Part shown: in pieces, positions 1 through 5,556 of the stretch
Numbering within the stretch: the first letter of the stretch is position 1
Layout: each line of letters begins with the position of its first letter
Assembly: GCA_045114665.1 (NCBI GenBank)
Contig: JBGUKW010000047.1
Location: forward strand, 1-12,314
Direction: 5' to 3'
Source: CADAWZ01 sp045114665
GTDB taxonomy: Bacteria; Vulcanimicrobiota; CADAWZ01
Length of the DNA stretch: 12,314 nucleotides
Program-made: the position numbers and the translations under genes
Notes under the pieces: generated by a model
The model's database searches: none
What the model was told of the DNA's origin: nothing
The model's input: only the letters and a program-made list of their open reading frames with translations

Positions 1-46
1 ATCTATTCTATGTAAAACTCAAGTAAAAAGTATATGTGGCTTTCAT

Positions 47-66
47 CCCATAGGCAAGCCTATGGG
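47..66. repeat. Perfect hairpin CCCATAGGC/GCCTATGGG
   Basis: Nine bases at 47-55 are exactly complementary to 58-66 with AA between them, so a stem with a tight loop forms on either strand. It is preceded by TTTCAT and followed by TTTTCGC. The hairpin at 105-126 has almost the same outline. This style resembles subterminal hairpins at the ends of IS200/IS605-family (TnpB-type) elements, but no transposase is in the window and the resemblance is from memory. It could also be the terminator of a gene lying left of the window. Confidence 0.55.
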
Positions 67-104
67 TTTTCGCCACGAATTTATAACTATTCTCAGTCAT
101 TCAT

Positions 105-126
105 CCCATCAGCTAAAGCTAATGGG
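105..126. repeat. Second hairpin, CCCAT-AGCT/AGCT-ATGGG
   Basis: CCCAT at 105-109 and AGCT at 111-114 pair with AGCT at 117-120 and ATGGG at 122-126, with one mismatched position (C110/A121) and an AA loop. Like the hairpin at 47-66 it is framed by TTCATCCCAT on the left and ATGGG-N-TTTC on the right. The two are therefore probably copies of one element type rather than two unrelated terminators. Function is unknown. Confidence 0.5.
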
Positions 127-159
127 ATTTCTGACTAATTCACTTTAAAAGTCGTCCCC

Positions 160-173
160 AAAACTCATATTAG
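160..173 (+). promoter_or_regulatory. Locus motif AAAACTCATATTAG, copy 1
   Basis: First of five copies of a 14-base element found once in front of each inferred transcription unit. This copy points toward the Lar/membrane-peptide gene and ends 64 bases before its ATG. The bases GTAAATAT follow at the same offset as in the copy at 1914-1927. If AAAACT is read as a -35 box, TATTTA lies 17 bases downstream as a weak -10, but that arrangement is not kept in three of the other copies. Confidence 0.6.
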
Positions 174-200
174 GTATGTAAATATTTAATGATGTTTTTC

Positions 201-218
201 CCAACATACCAATGTTGG
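201..218 (+). promoter_or_regulatory. Hairpin just before a ribosome binding site
   Basis: CCAACAT (201-207) pairs perfectly with ATGTTGG (212-218) around the loop ACCA. It ends five bases before the ribosome binding site AAGGAG of the gene starting at 238. In the transcript it could adjust translation, and as DNA it could be an operator. The sequence does not decide between these, and it may be incidental. Confidence 0.35.
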
Positions 219-237
219 AAGCAAGGAGTGATTTTTG

Positions 238-546
238 ATGCAGAAAATTAAAAAGAACAAAAAAAAATTAAAACCATGCAAATATTGCGGGTTTGCAAAA
301 AAACCTAGATTGATGTTTGCAGAATTGCCTTTTGATAAACCTTTGGTCGGCATTGTATGTCCGAACTGCCGGTCCGGTACGGAATTTTTGCAGACAAAAA
401 AAGAAGCCATTAACAGTTGGAACAAATTTTTTTATTGCGGAGGAGGATTTTTTATGTCAAAAAACAAAACAGATTGGTTTATAACAGTAGCTCGTATCAT
501 TGTGGTTTTAATCATAATAAAATTATCCATCATACAGGCATTCTAG
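238..546 (+). CDS. Lar-like zinc-ribbon protein continuing into a membrane peptide
   Basis: A 102-residue protein. ATG at 238 is chosen over the TTG at 235 because AAGGAG (223-228) is well spaced from it. Residues 11-63 carry the pattern of Lar-family (restriction alleviation) zinc ribbons: KPC-x2-C-G at 12-18, VCPNC at 40-44, then a glycine, a spacer and EAINSWN at 56-62. The cysteine pairs 14/17 and 41/44 would bind one zinc. Lar homologues usually end just after the WN motif. Here the frame runs on through codons that are really a ribosome binding site (residues 67-71, CGGGF) into a hydrophobic tail at about 79-101. Lar of Rac prophage modulates type I restriction, but small relatives are common in phages and their role is usually untested. 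A fusion is possible. A lost stop, or slippage at the T7 run (427-433), is equally possible. The gene has its own copy of the locus motif and ends in the terminator at 550-579. Confidence 0.65.
   Translation: MQKIKKNKKKLKPCKYCGFAKKPRLMFAELPFDKPLVGIVCPNCRSGTEFLQTKKEAINSWNKFFYCGGGFFMSKNKTDWFITVARIIVVLIIIKLSIIQAF
454..546 (+). CDS. 30-residue membrane peptide, independent internal start
   Basis: ATG at 454 lies seven bases after GGAGGAGG (439-446), the strongest ribosome binding site in this part of the window. That implies the peptide is made on its own even though its frame is continuous with the upstream zinc-ribbon protein. It has a polar N-terminus (MSKNKTDW) and then about 20 residues of mostly I, V and L with one Arg and one Lys, so it should be a single membrane span. 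Size and composition resemble small membrane peptides and type I toxins in a general way only. No antisense RNA or antitoxin was recognised nearby. The start is well supported but the function is unknown. Confidence 0.6.
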   Translation: MSKNKTDWFITVARIIVVLIIIKLSIIQAF

Positions 547-549
547 GCA

Positions 550-579
550 AAAAAAGGACTCGTATTTGAGTCCTTTTTT
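550..579. terminator. Bidirectional intrinsic terminator between convergent genes
   Basis: A 12-base stem (AAAAAAGGACTC at 550-561 with GAGTCCTTTTTT at 568-579) around the loop GTATTT gives a hairpin followed by a U run on both strands. It starts three bases after the stop of the rightward gene and ends one base before the stop of the leftward gene at 581. It should end both units. Confidence 0.9.
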
Positions 580-580
580 G

Positions 581-1294
581 TTATTCATTTTTTCTTTTTA
601 GAAAAGCAAAAACTATACAGCCTGCACTCAGAACGAACAAAGCAGCCCATAAAAAGATATTTGTTCTGTCTCCCGTTTTTGGAGATGTATTTTTCTTAAC
701 AATAGGGACTTTTGTTCTTTCCGGTTTTTTGAGATTTGATGTTTTTTCCGAATTTTTTTCTTTGGGTTTTTTTGTAACAGTGGGTGATTTTGTTTTTCCC
801 GGCTTTTCTGTTCCTATCGAATCCATAGAAGAATACAACAGATTTTCATATCGGATAGTATCCACTTTTTTATTAGAACCATTTTTGTATACAACAGTTT
901 CTGAAATCAGGCCGTTATCCCCTTGTGTTACGATAACCTTAATGATATATTCACTGTAGTCGTATTGAATATGTTTTTCGTCTGTCCCATCCTGCTGAAA
1001 AACTTTTAATGTATAAGTCCCCGGCTCATAGAAATGGAGTTCATAACTGCCCTTCTCTCCTTCTTTCAACCTTAAAATGGAGCTATAGTAATAATGAGAA
1101 ACAGCATCACTTTCAATGGAATCAATTTCGTAGATGAATTTGTCACAAGTGTATTTTTTTGTATTTCCTTCGCACACAATAGGTATCTTTACTAAAATCC
1201 CATCATTTTCTTTTGCAAAGATTCTTTGTGGTGAAAAAAAAGAACAATTTATCAAAACGGCTAAGGATAACAGCAACATCATTATCTTTTTCAA
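581..1294 (-). CDS. Secreted pilin-like isopeptide-domain protein, SPKTG wall anchor
   Basis: A 237-residue surface protein. A TTG start at 1294 is chosen because AAAGGGAG (1303-1310) sits eight bases upstream. A TTG at 1321 would extend the frame but has no ribosome binding site and overlaps the preceding gene. Residues 1-27 are a signal peptide, probably cut after IFA. Residues about 33-152 form one domain of the streptococcal-pilin (FctA/Spy0128-like) type: PGTYTLKVFQ at 91-100, then YDYSEYIIKVIV at 111-122 and an Asn near 151. Residues 160-202 are a Lys/Pro/Thr-rich wall-spanning linker with T-K-K-P units like those of the neighbouring 1314-1844 product. SPKTG (204-208), a hydrophobic span (about 212-231) and KRK form a sortase signal with S in place of the usual L. 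The domain resembles that of the 6824-7345 product. The gene lies directly after 1314-1844 in one operon. Likely role: minor or basal pilin, or a stand-alone wall protein. Confidence 0.8.
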   Translation of the reverse strand: MKKIMMLLLSLAVLINCSFFSPQRIFAKENDGILVKIPIVCEGNTKKYTCDKFIYEIDSIESDAVSHYYYSSILRLKEGEKGSYELHFYEPGTYTLKVFQQDGTDEKHIQYDYSEYIIKVIVTQGDNGLISETVVYKNGSNKKVDTIRYENLLYSSMDSIGTEKPGKTKSPTVTKKPKEKNSEKTSNLKKPERTKVPIVKKNTSPKTGDRTNIFLWAALFVLSAGCIVFAFLKRKNE

Positions 1295-1313
1295 GATATG
1301 CACTCCCTTTCTT

Positions 1314-1844
1314 TTAATCAAATACCGTTACTTCATTATTTGTTGGCATTGGTTTTGGCTTTTTAGTTGCGTTTGGTCTTTTTGTAACAGTTGGTCTTCT
1401 AACAGGTCTTCTTGTCACACTTGGACGATAAGGACGTCTTGTTATAACAGGTCTTTGTGTTCTGACCGGTCTACGAGTGACAACAGGACGTTTTGTAACG
1501 GGGGTTTGATATTGTGTAGGTTTTTTGGTAACTACCGGTTTTTTTGTTTTTACAGGTTTCTTTGTTTTAGCCGGTTTTTGAGTTGGAACTGCAGTCATTG
1601 GAACATCCGTCGGGTCAGATGTTTTAACCGGTTCTTCCGTTGCAGTTACTTTTTCAGGCTCCGAACTCTCTTCTATTTCTGCCTTGAACCCTTCGTTTGG
1701 GGGAGGCGATTCCGTCATAGTTACCTCTGCTTTTTTTTCTTTCGAAAATTTTTCTTTTATGATATCTACACCGCCACACATTTTGAACAAAATACCTACA
1801 ATACACAGGATTGCAAGTATTTTTAGTATCCGCTCTTTGGACAT
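1314..1844 (-). CDS. Membrane-anchored protein with cationic T(K/R)(K/R)P repeat stalk
   Basis: A 176-residue protein of no family I recognise. The ATG at 1844 follows an AGAAAGGAAT ribosome binding site. Residues about 5-22 are a hydrophobic span with no clear signal-peptidase site, so an N-terminal anchor with the rest outside is likely. Residues 46-80 are acidic and rich in Pro, Ser and Thr. Residues 86-168 are a low-complexity stalk of roughly a dozen imperfect five- to six-residue units such as TKKPV, TKRPV and TRRPV, very rich in Lys, Arg and Pro and lacking acidic residues. The chain ends EVTVFD with no sorting signal. Such a stalk should be extended and strongly positive, suited to threading through or binding anionic wall polymer. 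The linker of the downstream gene product (581-1294) has the same kind of units, so the two may work in the same wall layer. It is first gene of the operon with a locus-motif copy at 1914-1927. Confidence 0.7.
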   Translation of the reverse strand: MSKERILKILAILCIVGILFKMCGGVDIIKEKFSKEKKAEVTMTESPPPNEGFKAEIEESSEPEKVTATEEPVKTSDPTDVPMTAVPTQKPAKTKKPVKTKKPVVTKKPTQYQTPVTKRPVVTRRPVRTQRPVITRRPYRPSVTRRPVRRPTVTKRPNATKKPKPMPTNNEVTVFD

Positions 1845-1898
1845 AAAACCATTCCTTTCTTCTGATACTTCCCACGCATAGGGGAGGGTTATTATGAT

Positions 1899-1904
1899 AT
1901 TATA
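1899..1904 (-). promoter_or_regulatory. Candidate -10 box TATAAT for the stalk-protein operon
   Basis: On the minus strand TATAAT occurs 17 bases after AAAACT of the locus motif (1914-1927), giving a plausible start about 45-50 bases before the ATG at 1844. The -35 match is poor, so activation by a factor bound at the motif is likely if this box is used. Confidence 0.4.
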
Positions 1905-1913
1905 TTTACGTTT

Positions 1914-1927
1914 TTAATATGAGTTTT
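1914..1927 (-). promoter_or_regulatory. Locus motif AAAACTCATATTAA, copy 2
   Basis: Oriented leftward, ending 69 bases before the ATG at 1844. It lies in the gap between the end of the repeat-protein gene (1939) and the stalk-protein gene, so it marks a separate transcription start although the two genes are on the same strand. Confidence 0.6.
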
Positions 1928-1938
1928 GTTTTTGCAAA

Positions 1939-2625
1939 TTACTTATTTTGCGTTCCTACCACTCTGTTAACAGCTAATCGAACATGCCAATCCTCATCAA
2001 AAGCAAGCATTTTTAAATCTTTGGGTCGTCCCTTCCCCGCCACGACACATCTTACCCGCTGGTCTTTGTCATACACCAAAACATCTAAATCTTTGTCTCG
2101 ACCACACTTTGCAACAGCCATCCGGACAAACCAACTCTCATCTTTGACCAAAATATCTAAAGATTTCCCTTTTGATGCGATTAAGGCTCTAATGTGTGCA
2201 TTTTCATCATAGGCAAGTATATCTTCTCGGATGCCTTCTTCTGCAATAAGATAACGGTCTTTCCAATTTTCAGAAGCAAGAAAACGGTCAATTCCAACCC
2301 CATACCGGATAAGAAACTTTTTTACACAAAAGGAAAAGTCTTTCTTTTCTTTTGCTAATTTTTCTGCATACTCTAAAATCTCTTCTTGCGAGATTTCCCG
2401 CACAAAACGGATACGTAAACATTGCAGATTATCTCCGTTTGTGGGAAGAATATTTTCTGCTTCTATTTCAAAAAGACGATTTTTCTTTAATGGGTAGTAC
2501 CAGTCTACCTGTTCTATTTTTTTACAAAAACAAAATCCTTTTAAAAAACCGGATTCCTCTTCAGCCTTATACCACTTTCCAATCTCATATTGTCTGCCCT
2601 CTCCGTGTATTGCCCTCATGTCCAT
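1939..2625 (-). CDS. DUF7666-like plus HEAT/LRV-type repeat protein, cytoplasmic
   Basis: A 228-residue protein without a signal peptide or membrane span. The ATG at 2625 is chosen because AAAGGA (2632-2637) precedes it. The frame extends to 2658 only through unsupported TTG codons. Residues 1-78 resemble the DUF7666 module found at the N-terminus of many gut-bacterial repeat proteins: G-x-QYEIGKWY near 10-19, GFCFC near 30-34, then FEIEA and REIS. Residues about 107-228 hold four or five units of 23-24 residues with the form D-L-D-x-L-x-x-D-x-D-x-x-V-R-x-x-V-A-x-x-G, which should fold as paired helices in a HEAT or leucine-rich-variant solenoid. Such solenoids usually bind proteins or nucleic acid, and no catalytic residues are evident. 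It is the only clearly cytoplasmic protein in the window apart from the Lar-like one, and it has its own motif copy. A regulatory or scaffolding partner is a guess. Confidence 0.7.
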   Translation of the reverse strand: MDMRAIHGEGRQYEIGKWYKAEEESGFLKGFCFCKKIEQVDWYYPLKKNRLFEIEAENILPTNGDNLQCLRIRFVREISQEEILEYAEKLAKEKKDFSFCVKKFLIRYGVGIDRFLASENWKDRYLIAEEGIREDILAYDENAHIRALIASKGKSLDILVKDESWFVRMAVAKCGRDKDLDVLVYDKDQRVRCVVAGKGRPKDLKMLAFDEDWHVRLAVNRVVGTQNK

Positions 2626-2678
2626 GTTTAGTCCTTTGTATCCCGTCAAAAAAAACAACCCCCAAACTTCTTTTATTT

Positions 2679-2692
2679 TTAATATGAGTTTT
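2679..2692 (-). promoter_or_regulatory. Locus motif AAAACTCATATTAA, copy 3
   Basis: Leftward copy ending 53 bases before the ATG at 2625 and just beyond the terminator of the upstream gene (2712-2741). The repeat-protein gene thus has its own start rather than read-through from the large pilin gene. It is preceded by a run of A residues, as in the copies at 5438 and 5487. Confidence 0.6.
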
Positions 2693-2711
2693 TTTGTAGT
2701 TTTTCCTAAAA

Positions 2712-2741
2712 AAAAGGCAACAATCTTACTTGTCGCCTTTT
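2712..2741 (-). terminator. Intrinsic terminator of the large pilin gene
   Basis: On the minus strand AAAAGGC-G-ACAA pairs with TTGT-U-GCCTTTT (one G-U pair) and is followed by more U residues. On the plus strand the same position is an A/C mismatch, so the structure favours leftward transcription. It begins five bases after the stop codon of the gene ending at 2746. Confidence 0.8.
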
Positions 2742-2745
2742 CACC

Positions 2746-5403
2746 TTACTTTTTCTTTCTTTTTTTTACATTTTTTTCTATCACTATCATTATAAATATA
2801 GATGTACCAATAACGCCAAATGCAATTGTGGCTGTCATTGGATTTACATTTGTTGGTACTACCCCATTTTTCTCATTTACGATTTTTACGGAAATATCAT
2901 TTTGTGTAATTGTTCCATCAGGGTCCTGATAAATTACACGATATCCGTCCCCATTTGTTTCTTCTACGTTATAGGCTGTTTTAACCGGTATTTTCTTAAA
3001 TACGATGTTCTCACCATGTTTTAATGAAAAAGAAACGATGCCATCTTTTACAGGGAGGGAAGTTTCTTCCCCATTTTTTACACAAATGACAGACTCAGGT
3101 ATCTTATCTCCTTTTAAAGTTAAATGAAATGTAAAATCTTTCGTGCGGTCTGCCATAAATCCCTTTACTTCTTTGGATACCGTCAGGTCTCTTCCCGATT
3201 CGTATGTATTTGTTACATTTACTGTAGCTGTCTTATTCTTCTCAATCGTTCCATCATATGGATTTTTTAAAGAAGATATCCAACTGCTGTATTTTTTCTC
3301 AGAGATTGTAAAAGTTGCTCCATTTGGAAGATTTTTGATAACGGCGCTTTCTCCTCCCTTTAAGGAAATCGTAGTTTTTCCATTTTCATCAAACAACACA
3401 GTACCACTCTTTGTTCCCGCTTTTGAATCTAAATCATAAGTTCCCGTCACGGGAGTTTCGCCTCTTTTTACCTGAATGGTGAATACAAAGTCTTTTTCTG
3501 TATTGGCATCATCACCGGTAACGGTCTTTGTAATTTTCAAATGTCCGATTTCATCTGCTTTGTTTACAACCGTTGTCGCAATTGTATTTTCTTCTGTTTT
3601 TGTCTGCATTGTGGTTGTGTAGCCGGGAATAGTGATATTTTGGAATTTATATACATAAGTTTCTCCATAAACATCTTTTTTTGGAAGTCCTCCAAGGATT
3701 CCTTTCCATTCGTTTTTTTCATTTAAAGTCATGGTACCGATTACATTAAAGTCTGTATCATCTTCCCCAACATGCCCCTGCAATAAATACACAGTGATAT
3801 CCTTTGGTCGAAAGCCGGCGTTATTATTATCATCATCCCATATATTATTTATGGAAGCCGTGATTGTATCTTCCGGTTCCGGAGTTGTTTCTATCATTTT
3901 TGTATTTGTAAACTGAATGGTTGGGGTTTCGTTTTCCGTCAATGTTTCTTTTGCCGTAACAAGCGTTTTTTGTTTTTCTCCATTTTCTCCATGTGTTTGG
4001 CTGTCCTGTATACCATTTTTTATATCAAATGATGCAATATAATCATTCGTTTCCTGCAAAATCTGATAATTTGCATTAACAGGGATGTTTGAAAAATCTG
4101 CATGTTCTCCATTTTTAAGAGAAACGGCTACATCCGCTGCTCCATCTTTGTCTGTTTTATAAGTTACGGTATCGGTTCCTTTTAAATAAGTATATTCTTT
4201 CTCTTTTTCCATTCCTCTTAAAACGACATGATATTGAAAAACATCATCTTCATCCCCATTTACTGTTACAGTTGTCAAAATAAACGATGTCATTTTTATC
4301 TGCGGAGGAGGGGTGGCGTTTTTTGTGTTCATACAAACAATTGCATCCGTATTACCTGCGGTTATCGTACCTTCTGCGGTCTGTGTTTTACCATTAACAC
4401 TCCATGTTGTCGTATAATCTTCTGCGTTCTCTTCTGTAATTTGATAATGCATATCCGGGGGAAGGTTCTTAATGTTTATTTTTTCTCCTGCTTTTAAGTA
4501 TACAGTTGCTTTTCCGTCTTTAAACAAAACATCCCCATAAGTATTAGAACCGGCAACATATTTTTGTAAAGGCCCCCTGTCAGAAGACAAAAGAATGTTG
4601 AATTTGAAATTTTTATCAGATTCCGCAGCATCCCCATTTATCTGTTTTTCAAGGGTAAGACCGCCGGGAGTGTCCGTAGTGCTCTTGTTTATGATTGTTG
4701 TATCATTCTCAATGCCTTGTCCTTCCACTGTGGCATAGTATCCGTAGTAATCACAGGCACTGCCATCACTGCGAAAACCAATCGTTACGGTATCTCCATC
4801 CACAGTATAGGTAGTTGTATTCTTCGAACCACCCAGTTTTCCACAAATGGAAGAACCGTAGTTATTAGAAGCGGAATAAGCATTCTGCTTTCCAGCCCAC
4901 ATACATATCCAGTCATAACTTGTAGATTCCGTCTGATAAGTGATTGTGACTTTTAAGGATTTGGCTCCAGTAATTTGGACTACATTATTATAATTCTGAC
5001 TGTTTCCGTATCCTCCACTCTGCACGCCTTTATCATCTACATTTGTAGTATGGGCATATTTTACGGCTGTCTTGTTAATAATCTTAGGGTTTGCTCTGTT
5101 TCCTCCGCTTTCTACTTCATACCCTTCCGGAACATTTTCCTCATAAGCATAATATTGTGCATCCGGGTCTTTCACATTAAAATAATATTTCCATGTATCA
5201 CCATTTTTTACAAGAGTGATGTCTGCTTTTCCATCCCCATTCTTGTCCATTGTATAAGTTGAGTCGTTTACTTTTTCCCATGTACCGCCTTTTGTTGTGT
5301 ATTCGACTGAGTTTGTCTGGTCGGCATAGACTAACACGCCGGCTGTTATCAATATACAGGAAAAAAGTATGGATAAACACATTATCATCTTTCTTTTTTT
5401 CAT
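2746..5403 (-). CDS. Large secreted pilin/adhesin: CUB-like, DUF7601 and Cna_B domains, VVPTN anchor
   Basis: An 885-residue surface protein. The ATG at 5403 fits the AAAGGAG site; the TTG at 5412 is too close to it. Visible parts: signal peptide about 1-28; a short region with a calcium-loop-like DKNGDGKAD at 53-61; a CUB-like domain about 108-228 (SLKVTITY, DWICMWAG, then TVTIGFRSDGS); a DUF7601-type isopeptide domain 248-361 (Lys253, Glu324, Asn359); a second about 370-502; a Cna_B domain 513-615 (NIWDDDNN, FRPKDITVYLL, IPGY); two more DUF7601-type domains at 621-733 (Lys626, Glu702, Asn732) and 739-844 (Lys744, Glu815, Asn843). The C-terminus has VVPTN (848-852), a hydrophobic span and KKRKKK, a sortase signal of the same build as IPTG in the major pilin. 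The second domain and the Cna_B domain lack expected bond-forming residues. It is monocistronic, divergent from the major pilin operon, with a motif copy at 5438-5451. It is probably an accessory or tip pilin carrying the binding function in the CUB-like region. The CUB and family names are by pattern only. Confidence 0.85.
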   Translation of the reverse strand: MKKRKMIMCLSILFSCILITAGVLVYADQTNSVEYTTKGGTWEKVNDSTYTMDKNGDGKADITLVKNGDTWKYYFNVKDPDAQYYAYEENVPEGYEVESGGNRANPKIINKTAVKYAHTTNVDDKGVQSGGYGNSQNYNNVVQITGAKSLKVTITYQTESTSYDWICMWAGKQNAYSASNNYGSSICGKLGGSKNTTTYTVDGDTVTIGFRSDGSACDYYGYYATVEGQGIENDTTIINKSTTDTPGGLTLEKQINGDAAESDKNFKFNILLSSDRGPLQKYVAGSNTYGDVLFKDGKATVYLKAGEKINIKNLPPDMHYQITEENAEDYTTTWSVNGKTQTAEGTITAGNTDAIVCMNTKNATPPPQIKMTSFILTTVTVNGDEDDVFQYHVVLRGMEKEKEYTYLKGTDTVTYKTDKDGAADVAVSLKNGEHADFSNIPVNANYQILQETNDYIASFDIKNGIQDSQTHGENGEKQKTLVTAKETLTENETPTIQFTNTKMIETTPEPEDTITASINNIWDDDNNNAGFRPKDITVYLLQGHVGEDDTDFNVIGTMTLNEKNEWKGILGGLPKKDVYGETYVYKFQNITIPGYTTTMQTKTEENTIATTVVNKADEIGHLKITKTVTGDDANTEKDFVFTIQVKRGETPVTGTYDLDSKAGTKSGTVLFDENGKTTISLKGGESAVIKNLPNGATFTISEKKYSSWISSLKNPYDGTIEKNKTATVNVTNTYESGRDLTVSKEVKGFMADRTKDFTFHLTLKGDKIPESVICVKNGEETSLPVKDGIVSFSLKHGENIVFKKIPVKTAYNVEETNGDGYRVIYQDPDGTITQNDISVKIVNEKNGVVPTNVNPMTATIAFGVIGTSIFIMIVIEKNVKKRKKK

Positions 5404-5437
5404 AAAAAACAAGCTCCTTTCTTTTTTTTATTCATTC

Positions 5438-5451
5438 TTAATATGAGTTTT
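5438..5451 (-). promoter_or_regulatory. Locus motif AAAACTCATATTAA, copy 4
   Basis: Leftward copy ending only 34 bases before the ATG at 5403, the shortest spacing of the five. With the copy at 5487-5500 it forms a perfect 16-bp inverted repeat (5439-5454 with 5484-5499) around a 29-base A/T-only-like spacer. Confidence 0.6.
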
Positions 5452-5499
5452 TTTAGAAAAAAAATTTTTTCAAAAAAAAGTTCAAAAAAACTCATATTA
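5439..5499. repeat. 16-bp inverted repeat in the divergent pilin promoter region
   Basis: TAATATGAGTTTTTTT at 5439-5454 is the exact reverse complement of 5484-5499. The 29-base spacer is almost wholly A and T with runs of A8, T6 and A8, which favours curved DNA. The simplest reading is one binding site per promoter facing outward, letting a single regulator switch both pilin units together. Confidence 0.65.
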
Positions 5500-5500
5500 G
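5487..5500 (+). promoter_or_regulatory. Locus motif AAAACTCATATTAG, copy 5
   Basis: Rightward copy ending 56 bases before the major pilin ATG at 5557. There is no standard TTGACA/TATAAT pair around it. CATAAT at about 5523-5528 is the nearest -10-like string but is too far from the motif for AAAACT to be its -35. Confidence 0.6.
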
Positions 5501-5556
5501 TTTTGGAAGCTTTTTTAGTTTTCATAATCAAAAAAAATAGAAAGGAAATTGATTTT

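Noticed and set aside
186..425. Leftward open frame of 79 codons
   Set aside because: It is antisense to the Lar-like gene, lacks a ribosome binding site and family pattern, and covers the leader and motif of the real gene.
581..1294. Lipoprotein reading of the 581-1294 product (LINC near the signal peptide)
   Set aside because: Residues before the Cys do not match a lipobox, and a normal cleavage site plus a C-terminal sorting signal explain the protein.
1340..1590. Repetitive DNA as a CRISPR array or tandem-repeat locus
   Set aside because: Units are short, imperfect and in coding phase, matching the protein repeat T(K/R)(K/R)P; there are no spacers.
1134..1826. Rightward open frame of 230 codons rich in Cys, Phe and Arg
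   Set aside because: It is the antisense of the Lys/Arg/Pro repeat stalk; the odd composition is explained by complementing those codons.
161..5500. Motif copies as sites for an invertible-DNA switch
   Set aside because: Opposed copies exist, but every copy faces the gene it precedes. The nearest pair encloses only 29 bases with no promoter to flip, and no recombinase gene is present.
5443..5556. Upstream extension of the major pilin
   Set aside because: The first 38 codons would precede a clear signal peptide, and they overlap the inverted repeat. AAAGGA with ATG at 5557 is the better start.
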